Below, piece after piece: positions 43,178 through 50,447 of a DNA stretch of 64,000 nt; position 1 is the first letter of the stretch; each line of letters begins with the position of its first letter. Position numbers and translations under genes: made by a program. The DNA comes from Glaciihabitans sp. (lineage in GTDB: Bacteria > Actinomycetota > Actinomycetes > Actinomycetales > Microbacteriaceae), in assembly GCA_025464095.1 (NCBI GenBank), contig JAODMF010000004.1:124001-188000 (forward strand), given 5' to 3'. Under the pieces are notes generated by a model. It did not search any database and had not been told where the DNA came from. It saw nothing but the letters and a program-made list of their open reading frames with translations.

Positions 43178-44640
43178 CCGGTATCGTGAGCGGCCACCCT
43201 CCGGCCCGGGTGGATGCCCGCGGCTGGGGCTGGCGGCACGCCACGCGCGCCGACTGGGCGGTGCGCGGGCTGGATCTCAGGGTGGAGCCGGGCGAGCGGG
43301 TGCTCCTGCTGGGCGCATCCGGCGCGGGCAAGTCGACGCTGATCGCGGCTCTTGCCGGCGTGCTCGGCGGGCAGGACGAGGGCGACGAAGAGGGCGAGTT
43401 GCTCATCGCCGGGCGCAAGGCGAGCGCGGTCCGTGGCACGGCGGGGCTCGTTCTGCAGGACCCGGACTCGCAGGTTGTGCTGGCGCGCGTCGGCGACGAT
43501 GTGGCGTTCGGATGCGAGAACCTCGGCGTTGCGCGCAGCGAGATCTGGCCGCGGGTGCGGTCAGCGCTCGCTGCGGTCGGTCTCACCCTGCCGCTCGACC
43601 ATCCCACGAGCGAACTCTCCGGAGGCCAGAAGCAGCGTCTCGCGCTCGCGGGCGTGCTTGCCATGCGTCCGGGCCTGCTGCTGCTCGACGAGCCGACAGC
43701 GAACCTCGATCCTGAGGGCGTCACCGAGGTTCGGGATGCTGTGGCGCGCGTGCTGGAAGCCACGGCATCCACGCTGGTCGTTATTGAGCACAGGGTGTCC
43801 GTTTGGGCAGACCTCGTGGATCGCGTCGTCGTTCTCGAGGCGGGTGGCGGTGTTGTCGCGGACGGACCGCCGGCCGACGTGCTGCGGCGCGAGGGTGCAG
43901 CGCTCGCCGCGCGCGGGGTGTGGGTGCCCGGGCATCCGCCGCAGCATCCGGTTCGCCGCACGGCGCCGACGGAAGAAGTGCTGCTGGCGGCCGAGAACCT
44001 GTCGATCGGTCGCGGGAGCGTGCTGCGCTCCGAGATCGATCTGGCCGTCACCGCGGGGTCGGCGATCGCCATCACCGGCGCGAACGGCTCGGGCAAGACG
44101 ACCCTCGGTCTTACTCTGGGCGGTTTGCTGCCGCCCCTCGCCGGGGAGGTGAACGCACGGGCTCTGGCCGGTGACCTGAAGCCGTCGCCGATCAGCTGGA
44201 AGTCACGGGAGCTCGTCACCCGCATCGGGTCGGTCTTCCAGGACCCGGAACACCAGTTTCTTGCGGCGACCGTGCGCGACGAGCTCGCTGTGGGACCGCG
44301 CGTGATCGGCCTCGGGGCCAGCCAGACTTCTGCGCGCGTGACCGAACTTGCAGAACGACTCCGGCTCGTCCACCTGCTCGACGCGAACCCGTTTACGCTG
44401 TCGGGCGGCGAAAAGCGCCGGCTGTCGGTCGCGACCGCACTGGTCACGCGACCGCCGCTCCTGGTACTGGACGAACCAACGTTCGGGCAGGATTCCCGCA
44501 CCTGGCGCGAGCTGACCGCCCTGCTCGCGGAGTTGCTCGACACCGGCAGTGCGGTCGTCGCGGTCACCCACGACGAGGAATTCGTGGATGCCGTCGCGAC
44601 ATCCCGCCTTCGCCTCGGGTCGGTCGGGGTGGCGCGGTGA
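43174..44640 (+). CDS. ykoD: ECF transporter energy-coupling ATPase, two domains (YkoD-type)
   Basis: A 488-residue fusion of two ABC ATPase domains. Domain 1 has Walker A GASGAGKST, Q-loop LQDPDSQVV, signature LSGGQKQRLALAG and Walker B LLLLDEPTANLD; domain 2 has GANGSGKTT, FQDPEHQFL, LSGGEKRRLSVATAL and LLVLDEPTFGQD. It powers the YkoE/YkoC transporter. GTG 43174 overlaps the ykoE stop by 4 bp; GTG 43186 is an in-frame alternative. Confidence 0.95.
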   Translation: MTGIVSGHPPARVDARGWGWRHATRADWAVRGLDLRVEPGERVLLLGASGAGKSTLIAALAGVLGGQDEGDEEGELLIAGRKASAVRGTAGLVLQDPDSQVVLARVGDDVAFGCENLGVARSEIWPRVRSALAAVGLTLPLDHPTSELSGGQKQRLALAGVLAMRPGLLLLDEPTANLDPEGVTEVRDAVARVLEATASTLVVIEHRVSVWADLVDRVVVLEAGGGVVADGPPADVLRREGAALAARGVWVPGHPPQHPVRRTAPTEEVLLAAENLSIGRGSVLRSEIDLAVTAGSAIAITGANGSGKTTLGLTLGGLLPPLAGEVNARALAGDLKPSPISWKSRELVTRIGSVFQDPEHQFLAATVRDELAVGPRVIGLGASQTSARVTELAERLRLVHLLDANPFTLSGGEKRRLSVATALVTRPPLLVLDEPTFGQDSRTWRELTALLAELLDTGSAVVAVTHDEEFVDAVATSRLRLGSVGVAR

Positions 44641-45422
44641 GCATCCTGACGCCGGTCGCCGGCACGCAGGCGATCTATCGGGTGAATCCGGTCGCGAAGT
44701 TCGCTACCGCGATGGTGATCAGTGTGGGGCTGTTGCTGTCTGTGGACTGGGTCTCTGCATCCGTCGCGCTCGCGTTCGAAGCGGTGCTGTTCTTTTGGGC
44801 CGGCATAGGCCCGCGGCGCTTCGTCGCCAGAACGTGGCCGATTTTCATCGCTGCGGCGTTCGCGGGCGTCACTATCGCGCTCTACGCAACGGCATCCGGC
44901 CAGACGTATGCGCAATTCCTTTTCGCGCACGTCACCGAGGGTTCGGTGAATCTTGCGATCGCGACAGCCCTCCGCGTGCTCGCCATCGCGCTGCCCGCTG
45001 TCGTTTTGTTTCTGACCATCGACCCGACGGATCTTGCGGATGGGCTTGGGCAGGTAGTGCGCCTGCCCTCGCGGTTTGTGATCGGAGCGCTCGGAGCGCT
45101 GCGACTGATCGGGCTGTTCGCGCAGGACTGGCGGGCGCTGGAACACGCCCGCCGTGCTCGCGGCGTCGCAGACCGTGGCCGAGTACGGCGGTTCGCCGGG
45201 CAGGCCTTCGCCCTGCTCGTGCTGTCCATTCGCCGCGGCAGCAAGCTGGCCACAGCGATGGAGGCGCGTGGCTTCGGCGGAACGACGAAGCGCACCTGGG
45301 CCCGCGCGTCGGTGATCGGTGCACCCGAAGTCGCTCTGGTCCTGATCGGCGTCGCCGTGACGGGCATCGCAATTGCCACCTCCGTTCTCACCGGGCATTG
45401 GAACTTTCTTGCAACCCGATAG
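44637..45422 (+). CDS. ykoC: ECF transporter T component (YkoC/EcfT)
   Basis: A 261-residue membrane protein of the CbiQ/EcfT family. After VNPVAKFATAMVISVGLL, the two coupling motifs that dock into ATPase grooves are present as ARRARGV and AMEARGFGG. GTG 44637 overlaps the ATPase stop by 4 bp, so the three subunits are translated together. It completes a thiamine-precursor transporter downstream of the TPP riboswitch. Confidence 0.95.
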   Translation: MSILTPVAGTQAIYRVNPVAKFATAMVISVGLLLSVDWVSASVALAFEAVLFFWAGIGPRRFVARTWPIFIAAAFAGVTIALYATASGQTYAQFLFAHVTEGSVNLAIATALRVLAIALPAVVLFLTIDPTDLADGLGQVVRLPSRFVIGALGALRLIGLFAQDWRALEHARRARGVADRGRVRRFAGQAFALLVLSIRRGSKLATAMEARGFGGTTKRTWARASVIGAPEVALVLIGVAVTGIAIATSVLTGHWNFLATR

Positions 45423-45948
45423 GCGGCGACTGCTCGTCGACGGCCGCTCCGGCTCCGGCAAGACCGAACTCGCGCAGGCGATAGCCGCGGGTTGGCCCGG
45501 CGCAGAAGCGCAACTGTTGCGCCTCGACGATTTCTATCCGGGATGGGGTGGGCTGGCCGAGGCGTCCCGACTGGTGCCGCAAATCCTGCGCACCGGTCGC
45601 TGGCAGTCGTGGGACTGGGCGGCTTCACGCGCGGGGAGCTGGCACGAGATCGACGCCGACCGCCCGCTCGTAGTCGAAGGCGTGGGAGGGTTGACCCGGG
45701 AATCCCTGCCGCTCGCTGACTTTTCCATCTGGGTCGACCTGGGCGATGATGACCGCAAGCGCCGCGCGCTGGCTCGCGACGGCCAGAGCTACGCCCGCCA
45801 TTGGGATGAATGGGCCGCGCAGGAGCAAGCGTTCCTTCAGCGAGAGGACCCGCGCTCGCTCGCGGGAGCGATCGTCGACGGATCCGACACCGCGATTGCG
45901 GCCGAACGGTGGCTAACAGCGCTCGCGGCTGGGACCATGGAGGTGTGA
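45373..45948 (+). CDS. P-loop kinase-like protein (uridine-kinase fold)
   Basis: A 191-residue P-loop protein: RLLVDGRSGSGKTELAQAI (Walker A GRSGSGKT), then LLRLDDFYPGWGGL, with D as a possible catalytic acid, and RPLVVEGVGGLT as in uridine or pantothenate kinases. The length is like a nucleoside kinase. TTG 45373 overlaps ykoC by 50 bp; TTG 45409 in frame gives a 14-bp overlap. It is last in the TPP-riboswitch operon, so a thiamine-related alcohol could be its substrate (inference). It overlaps the next gene by 4 bp. Confidence 0.8.
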   Translation: MPPPFSPGIGTFLQPDRRRLLVDGRSGSGKTELAQAIAAGWPGAEAQLLRLDDFYPGWGGLAEASRLVPQILRTGRWQSWDWAASRAGSWHEIDADRPLVVEGVGGLTRESLPLADFSIWVDLGDDDRKRRALARDGQSYARHWDEWAAQEQAFLQREDPRSLAGAIVDGSDTAIAAERWLTALAAGTMEV

Positions 45949-46820
45949 CCTCCCCTTTCATCACCGTTGCCGAACTCGCCGACGCGCTCGCCACCCGCAC
46001 CCCGCCCGCGATCCTCGACGCGAGCCGCGTGCTGCACACCGCGGCGTTCGACGGCGATTACCGGTCTGATAACGGGCGTTCCCGCTGGCTCGAGGGCCAC
46101 ATCCCCGGATCGGTGCACGTGGACATCTCCACGGATTTCAGTGACCCGGATGCGCCGCTGCACTACACACACCCGGAGCCGCAGGCGCTGGCCGACACCC
46201 TGGCGCGGCTGGGCATCGCGCAGGGCGAGGCCGTTGTCGTCTACGACTCGACGGGCACGCAGTTCGCCGCGCGGCTGTGGTACCTGCTGCGCTGGATCGG
46301 CGTGCCGGTGCGGGTGCTGGATGGCGGCTACGCCGCGTGGGTCGAAGCCGGACACCGCGTATCCACCGGCGATTCATCCGCCCCCAAACCGGTCGACCGT
46401 TGGCGCGCGGAGACACGCCGCAATTTCTGGGTCAGCAAGCAGGAACTGGTGGAGCGCACGGCATCCGATGGCCGCCCGCTCGTCTGCGGCCTGCCGGCCA
46501 CCAACTTCGAGGGCACCGTGCCCACCCGCTACGCCCGTCGCGGCCACATCCCCGGCAGCGTCAGTGTGTCGAGTCGCGACCTGTTCGACCAGGACGGCAC
46601 CATCAAGAGCCGGATGGAACTGATGCTGGCCTACGAGAACGCTGGCGTCGACGTCGGCAAGGATGCTCCCGAGATCCTGCTCTACTGCGGTGGCGGAATC
46701 TCGGCCGCGGGCAGCGCGCTCACTCTCGCGGAGATCGGGATGTCCGCCGTGCGGGTCTACGACGGCTCACTCGAGGAGTGGTCGGCTGACCCGTCGCTGC
46801 CGCTGGAGCTTGGAGCCTAA
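45945..46820 (+). CDS. Sulfurtransferase with two rhodanese domains
   Basis: A 291-residue thiosulfate/3-mercaptopyruvate sulfurtransferase. Domain 1 has RSDNGRSRWLEGHIPGSVHVD and lacks the catalytic cysteine (VVVYDSTGTQ). Domain 2 carries the active cysteine in LLYCGGGISAAGS, after RRGHIPGSVSVS. It is translationally coupled to the kinase-like gene through a 4-bp overlap. Because thiamine biosynthesis needs sulfur, a link to the upstream operon is possible but unproven. The stop codons overlap with the convergent metallopeptidase gene. Confidence 0.93.
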   Translation: MTSPFITVAELADALATRTPPAILDASRVLHTAAFDGDYRSDNGRSRWLEGHIPGSVHVDISTDFSDPDAPLHYTHPEPQALADTLARLGIAQGEAVVVYDSTGTQFAARLWYLLRWIGVPVRVLDGGYAAWVEAGHRVSTGDSSAPKPVDRWRAETRRNFWVSKQELVERTASDGRPLVCGLPATNFEGTVPTRYARRGHIPGSVSVSSRDLFDQDGTIKSRMELMLAYENAGVDVGKDAPEILLYCGGGISAAGSALTLAEIGMSAVRVYDGSLEEWSADPSLPLELGA

Positions 46821-47167
46821 GCCCAGCCCAACTCGTGCAGCTGGTCATCGTCGATGCCGTAGTAGTGGCCGATCTCGTGCACGAGCGTCACGTGGATTTG
46901 CTCGCGGAGCTCATCCAGGTCGGCGGAGATGTCGAGCAGGGGTTCGCGGTACAGGATGATGCGGTCGGGCAGCTCCCCGAATCCGTAGCGGTCGCGCTCA
47001 GTCAGCGCGATGCCGTCGTACAGGCCCAGCAGGTCGAGGGAGCCATCCTCGGGTCGATCCTCGGTGACAAACGCGACGTTCTCGATTCCGTCGACCATGT
47101 CATCCGGCAGGGCGTCGAGCTCGTCGATCACGAGCTTTTCGAACTCGTCCGCACTCATCTCCCGCAT
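46817..47167 (-). CDS. Zincin-like metallopeptidase (Zincin_1)
   Basis: A 116-residue protein with the zinc-binding signature H-E-I-G-H in TLVHEIGHYYGIDDDQLHELGW. This is the actinobacterial small metallopeptidase family (PF06262), whose substrate is unknown. The start MREMSADEF may begin at ATG 47167 or at ATG 47158. Its stop (TAG at 46819-46817) overlaps the sulfurtransferase stop by four bases. It belongs to the conserved metallopeptidase-DUF2017-ClpS-tRNA-His-orn group. Confidence 0.92.
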   Translation of the reverse strand: MREMSADEFEKLVIDELDALPDDMVDGIENVAFVTEDRPEDGSLDLLGLYDGIALTERDRYGFGELPDRIILYREPLLDISADLDELREQIHVTLVHEIGHYYGIDDDQLHELGWA

Positions 47168-47193
47168 GCGCCAAGCCTCGCACGTTGTGCAGG

Positions 47194-47670
47194 TTACAAC
47201 TCCTCGAGAATTCCAGCCTGCAGTTCCGCGAGCCAGGAGAATGCGGCGAAGGAGAAACTGTTCGCGACCTCTCGAGACGGTTCCCAGTTGTCACCGTCGA
47301 TGCCCAGGCGTGCACCGATGAAGACGCGCACGTCGGCCAGCATGCGCAGCCACGCCTGCACGCTCTCTTCATCGAGCGTCATGTAGACGATGCCACGCAG
47401 GCTGTGCACCGAGAGGTCGTCCAGCACGAGAGTGGCGTTGCGCCCCTTCGCCTCGACGATGTCGGACTCGACCAGGCGGCGGAACTCGGCGGCGTCCTCG
47501 GTGCTACCGCGGTACGCATCCGGAAGCAGCCTCCTGATGGCCGGATCATCGGAGAAGGCGGCGCGCTGTTCCAGGATGTCGATGGTCTGCTCGACCAGGT
47601 CAGAGAGCATGTCCGCCTCCGGGTTCGTCATCGAGACGACGATGCCCTCCGGCGTGGCATGCACCTCCAT
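47194..47670 (-). CDS. DUF2017 family protein
   Basis: A 158-residue helical protein of the DUF2017 family, usually found next to ClpS in actinobacteria, as here. MEVHATPEGIVVSMTNPEADMLSDLVEQTIDILEQRAAF, then VEAKGRNATLVLDDLSVHSLRGIVYMTLDEESVQAWLRML are typical. Function is unknown; the linkage suggests a role in ClpAP/ClpCP adaptor function. ATG 47670 overlaps the ClpS stop by one base. Confidence 0.9.
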   Translation of the reverse strand: MEVHATPEGIVVSMTNPEADMLSDLVEQTIDILEQRAAFSDDPAIRRLLPDAYRGSTEDAAEFRRLVESDIVEAKGRNATLVLDDLSVHSLRGIVYMTLDEESVQAWLRMLADVRVFIGARLGIDGDNWEPSREVANSFSFAAFSWLAELQAGILEEL

Positions 47671-47975
47671 CAGCTGTCCGCCGGTTCTAGCGAGGACTGC
47701 AGCCCGTACCCGTGCATCGCCTGCACGTGGCGCTCCATCTCTTCGCGCGCGCCGGTCGCAACAACGGCACGTCCGTTCTCGTGCACCTGCAGCATGAGTC
47801 GTCGCGCCTTGGCGGGGGAGAAGCCGAAGTAGGTCTCGAACACCCACGTGACGTACTGCTGCAGGTTGACCGGATCGTTCCAGACAATGGTGATCCAGGG
47901 CTGACCGAGCTGGAGACCAACGCGAAGATCGGTCTCTTCGAGCGTGCCCGTGTCTTCGACGCCGCGGTTGGTCAC
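47670..47975 (-). CDS. clpS: ATP-dependent Clp protease adaptor ClpS
   Basis: ClpS delivers N-degron substrates to ClpC/ClpA. The ClpS core is ITIVWNDPVNLQQYVTWVFETYFGFSPAKARRLMLQVHENGRAVV with the ND pair that binds the N-terminal residue. GTG 47975 (101 residues) was chosen. An in-frame ATG at 48005 is possible, but its A is the last base of the tRNA-His CCA end, so the downstream GTG is more plausible. DUF2017 follows directly. Confidence 0.92.
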   Translation of the reverse strand: MTNRGVEDTGTLEETDLRVGLQLGQPWITIVWNDPVNLQQYVTWVFETYFGFSPAKARRLMLQVHENGRAVVATGAREEMERHVQAMHGYGLQSSLEPADS

Positions 47976-48004
47976 CGCAGCACTCGCACCCGAAACCTCA
48001 ACCA

Positions 48005-48080
48005 TGGGGTGGACGACGGGGCTTGAACCCGCGACCTCCGGCACCACAAGCCAGCGCTCTACCAACTGAGCTACGCCCAC
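48005..48080 (-). tRNA. tRNA-His (GTG anticodon)
   Basis: Complete cloverleaf: acceptor GTGGGCG/CGTCCAC, D-arm GCTCAGTTGGTAGAGC, anticodon stem-loop CTGGC-TTGTGGT-GCCGG with GTG anticodon, T-arm GCGGG-TTCAAGC-CCCGT, discriminator C and encoded CCA. A genomic G at 48081 gives the G-1:C73 pair typical of tRNA-His. The A of the CCA is also the first base of a possible ClpS start codon. It lies between orn and clpS, the usual actinobacterial location. Confidence 0.98.
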
Positions 48081-48131
48081 CATGCGTTGCCTAGGCAACT
48101 CGAAGATTCTAGTACAGACAGGGCCGTCGTT

Positions 48132-48752
48132 TTACAGCCGCGGCGCCCACTGTGCAATAACCTCTGCCGAAACGGTTTGCGCCTGCTCGGATGTCGGCCC
48201 CGGGTCGGCGACGAAAGCGGCTCCCCGGTAGTAGGCCAGTTCGCGGATCGACTCAAGGATGTCGGCCAGCGCCCGGTGCCCGCCGTTCTTTGCGGGGGCG
48301 TTGAAATACACGCGCGGAAACCAGTGGCGCGACAATTCCTTGATCGATGAGACGTCGATGCTTCGGTAGTGCAGGTGAGCATCCACCCTGGGCATGAACT
48401 TCGCGATGAAGGCGCGGTCGGTTCCGATCGTGTTGCCGGCCAGGGGGGCGCTTTGCGCGTTCGGCACATGCTTGAGGATGTACTCGAGAACCTCGTACTC
48501 CGCCTCGGCGACGGTGACGCCGTTCGGAACCTCGTCGATGAGCCCGCTCGCGGTGTGCATGTCGCGCACAAAATCTCCCATATGCTCCCAGGCGGATGCG
48601 TCGGGCTTGATCACGATCGTGAACCCCGCCGCAACGGGCTCCAGCTCGTAGTCGGTGATCACCACGGCGACTTCTACGAGTTCGTCGACCGAAAGGTCGA
48701 GTCCGGTCATTTCACAGTCGATCCAGACCAGTCGATCTTCCGAAGCAGGCAT
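48132..48752 (-). CDS. orn: Oligoribonuclease
   Basis: A 206-residue DEDDh exonuclease degrading short RNA oligomers. Exo I is LVWIDCEMTGLDLSVDELVEVAVVI (D and E ligands), Exo II is GNTIGTDRAFIAKFMP, and Exo III is NGGHRALADILESIRELAYYR with the catalytic H. The length is normal. ATG 48752 was chosen over an in-frame TTG at 48758. It precedes the tRNA-His gene on the same strand. Confidence 0.97.
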   Translation of the reverse strand: MPASEDRLVWIDCEMTGLDLSVDELVEVAVVITDYELEPVAAGFTIVIKPDASAWEHMGDFVRDMHTASGLIDEVPNGVTVAEAEYEVLEYILKHVPNAQSAPLAGNTIGTDRAFIAKFMPRVDAHLHYRSIDVSSIKELSRHWFPRVYFNAPAKNGGHRALADILESIRELAYYRGAAFVADPGPTSEQAQTVSAEVIAQWAPRL

Positions 48753-48812
48753 TCCCAAAGTCTAGCCGGGGCGCACGACCCCACTTGGGGCTCGGTCTGG
48801 GAGGATGAACGT

Positions 48813-49088
48813 ATGACAGACGCAACCCCGACCCTCAAGCACGGCGACACCTACACGGTGATCTTCTCTGGCGGTCCGAGCGACGGACAGACCGATACCC
48901 GCATTGCGACGGAGGCGGGCTGGGACGAAGAGATCATCGTCAACGGCCTCGAAGAGACCTCCGCAGCGGAGTTCGCCTACACCGCGACCAGCGCGAGAGA
49001 AATCGGCGGCTCCGTTCAGGTCACCTACGCCTGGGACCCGAAGCAGGCGGATGACCTGGACGCGCCCGAAGAACGCTACGACTCCTAG
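48813..49088 (+). CDS. Hypothetical small protein
   Basis: A 91-residue protein with predicted beta character (TYTVIFSGGPSDGQTDTRIA) and an acidic C-terminus (KQADDLDAPEERYDS). ATG 48813 follows GGGAGGATG at good distance. No family is recognised. It diverges from orn by 60 bp and precedes the thioredoxin-like gene on the same strand. Confidence 0.7.
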   Translation: MTDATPTLKHGDTYTVIFSGGPSDGQTDTRIATEAGWDEEIIVNGLEETSAAEFAYTATSAREIGGSVQVTYAWDPKQADDLDAPEERYDS

Positions 49089-49124
49089 GGGAATCCCTGC
49101 CACCTCCTTGCGGTTGGGGTTGAC

Positions 49125-49385
49125 GTGAACGTCGATTTCTTCTCCTCCAGCTTCTGCGAGCCCTGCATGCTCACCCGGTCGGTGCTCGCGCAGGCGTCCT
49201 CTCTGGTGAGCGGCATGAACCTGGTCGAGCACGACGTGGTTCGGGACGAGAGCGAGGCGCAAGCGCTCGGCATCCGCACGACGCCGACGGTCGTCGTGCG
49301 GTCGGATGATGGCACCGAGGTCTTTCGCGCCGAGGGCGTGCCGAGCCTCAACCAGGTTCTGGTCGCGCTCGCGAAGGCCGTGTGA
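49125..49385 (+). CDS. Thioredoxin-like protein
   Basis: An 86-residue thioredoxin-fold protein with the active-site motif C-E-P-C in SSSFCEPCMLTRSVLAQA and the cis-proline in TPTVVVRSDDGTEVFRAEG. It is short but complete (five-element fold). GTG 49125 is the start; there is no signal peptide. It may act on small-molecule or protein disulfides in the cytoplasm. It lies 36 bp after the small hypothetical gene. Confidence 0.88.
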   Translation: MNVDFFSSSFCEPCMLTRSVLAQASSLVSGMNLVEHDVVRDESEAQALGIRTTPTVVVRSDDGTEVFRAEGVPSLNQVLVALAKAV

Positions 49386-49466
49386 GTGTCTCTGCTCATT
49401 TGCTGCGCCGAAGGTTGCTGAGCGAAGCGCGTGTGCGCGACGGAATGCCGGTGTTGCTGACGATCC

Positions 49467-49934
49467 CTATATATCGAGCGGGTCCTCGGTCGCACTCGCG
49501 GCAAGTACTCGCTTCCCCGCGATCGCCTCGATACGCCGGCGCGAGAAGATGATCGAGCGCTCGCCGACGCGCTGGCCGGGCAGCTCGCCGGCGGTGAACT
49601 TCTGGCCGACGGCGGCCGCGCTAATGCCGAGGATGCCGGCGGCTTCGGCAGCGTTGATGAGTTCGGGCATGGGATCGAATCCATTGATGCGGTCGAAGTC
49701 CTCGGTCCGCAGAACGTCGAGAGCGACGATCCGTGCTTCGAAGGCGCTCGCGAGGCGGTAGCCGACCACGGCGGCCTGGCCGACATCTTCGGCCAGGATG
49801 CTGAAAACCACCTCGAGGCGGCCGAGCTGGCTGCGGCTGGGGGCGGGGTCGAACGACTCGAGCGCGGTTATTGCCGCGACTGCGCTTGAGTCGTCCAGTG
49901 GTGCGTCGAATTCGATTCGGATGTTGTATTCCAT
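49467..49934 (-). CDS. Protein with C-terminal excisionase-like DNA-binding helix
   Basis: A 155-residue protein. The first 85 residues are of unknown type (IRIEFDAPLDDSSAVAAITALESF). The C-terminal part ELINAAEAAGILGISAAAVGQKFTAGELPG, then IIFSRRRIEAIAG, is a MerR/excisionase-like winged helix (helix-turn-helix_17 type). ATG 49934 follows GAAAGAAGATC. It lies in a more AT-rich stretch, near a tRNA-Arg gene. I take it as a regulator or toxin-antitoxin-like protein; no toxin is adjacent. Confidence 0.7.
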   Translation of the reverse strand: MEYNIRIEFDAPLDDSSAVAAITALESFDPAPSRSQLGRLEVVFSILAEDVGQAAVVGYRLASAFEARIVALDVLRTEDFDRINGFDPMPELINAAEAAGILGISAAAVGQKFTAGELPGQRVGERSIIFSRRRIEAIAGKRVLAASATEDPLDI

Positions 49935-50059
49935 GATCTTCTTTCTGTCTCCACGGGCGGGGACGTGGAATCGTAGATGACGGGCCGGACGAACGTCGCG
50001 AAGCCCGGAGCTTCCAGAGCATTGAGCAGCACCCTCACCTCGTTGTCGATTTCTATCAC
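49868..50059 (-). CDS. Possible small ORF with an extended Shine-Dalgarno
   Basis: A 63-residue frame (IEIDNEVRVLLNALEAPG...) has GC-rich third codon positions over its middle part and ends inside the next gene in another frame. GGGAGGTGAT (complementary to 50064-50055) is an excellent ribosome binding site, but no ATG, GTG or TTG lies at the right distance: GTG 50059 is inside the site and an ATC at 50050 sits 8 nt downstream. It may be a leader peptide, a frameshifted 5' part of the DNA-binding gene or a non-canonically started gene. Confidence 0.3.
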   Translation of the reverse strand: MIEIDNEVRVLLNALEAPGFATFVRPVIYDSTSPPVETERRSWNTTSESNSTHHWTTQAQSRQ

Positions 50060-50172
50060 CTCCCTTTGTTTGTGTAAACCGAAAGTACGAAAGTGGCTTA
50101 GATAAGTAAAGGTGCGAAATAGCAGAAAAGACGGGGAAAGGGCACCAATATGTCGCGTGCTCGAACCAAACA

Positions 50173-50216
50173 AAGACCCCGGTCTGTTCCTCTCGCGACG
50201 TGCAGGCCGGGGTCTT
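50173..50216 (-). terminator. Intrinsic terminator on the minus strand
   Basis: AAGACCCCGG (50173-50182) and CCGGGGTCTT (50207-50216) pair perfectly; on the minus strand the stem is followed by TTTGTTTGG. No functional gene ends just upstream of it on this strand except the TM2-like remnant, so the terminator may be all that is left of a deleted unit. Confidence 0.7.
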
Positions 50217-50362
50217 CCGCTGTTGTTGTCAGGCGCGATGCCGACCGCGCGTTGTGCATTGACCTGCTTCACCTGGGCGCCCAGGGTGAAGAGGTCGATG
50301 AACCAGCCGACGGTGACGATTGCGCCTGTGAGGAATGGAAGTGCTTGGGGCGGTCCTCGCAT
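50217..50362 (-). pseudogene. Remnant resembling the last helix of a TM2 domain
   Basis: The minus-strand frame from ATG 50362 starts PFLTGAIVTVGWFIDLFTLGAQVKQVN, resembling the second transmembrane helix of TM2-domain proteins (W-x-x-D-L-F). The first helix and N-terminal part are absent; the frame starts 12 bp from the 3' end of tRNA-Arg. It runs through a terminator, so it is unlikely to be a working gene. Weak call based on one motif. Confidence 0.3.
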
Positions 50363-50374
50363 ACGCCCGATGGG

Positions 50375-50447
50375 TGCCCCCGGCAGGATTCGAACCTGCG
50401 ACCAAGAGATTAGAAGGCTCCTGCTCTATCCCCTGAGCTACGGGGGC
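50375..50447 (-). tRNA. tRNA-Arg (TCT anticodon)
   Basis: Cloverleaf on the minus strand: acceptor GCCCCCG/CGGGGGC, D-arm GCTCAGGGGATAGAGC, anticodon loop CTTCTAA with TCT anticodon, T-arm GCAGG-TTCGAAT-CCTGC, discriminator A. CCA is not encoded (ACCCA follows). The anticodon stem has a C-T mismatch at its base next to the loop and a G-T end pair; the same stem occurs in other actinobacterial tRNA-Arg(TCT) as I recall it. Confidence 0.93.

Noticed and set aside
43140-45461. A 773-codon open frame on the minus strand across the ABC ATPase and T-component genes
   Set aside because: It is antisense to two clear ABC transporter genes, rich in Ser, Arg and Thr, and lies in a frame that stays open because of high GC. 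No ribosome binding site or domain.
50375-50447. Annotating the tRNA-Arg sequence as a pseudogene because of the stem mismatch
   Set aside because: The same anticodon-stem pattern occurs in functional actinobacterial tRNA-Arg(TCT) as I recall it, and all other arms pair.
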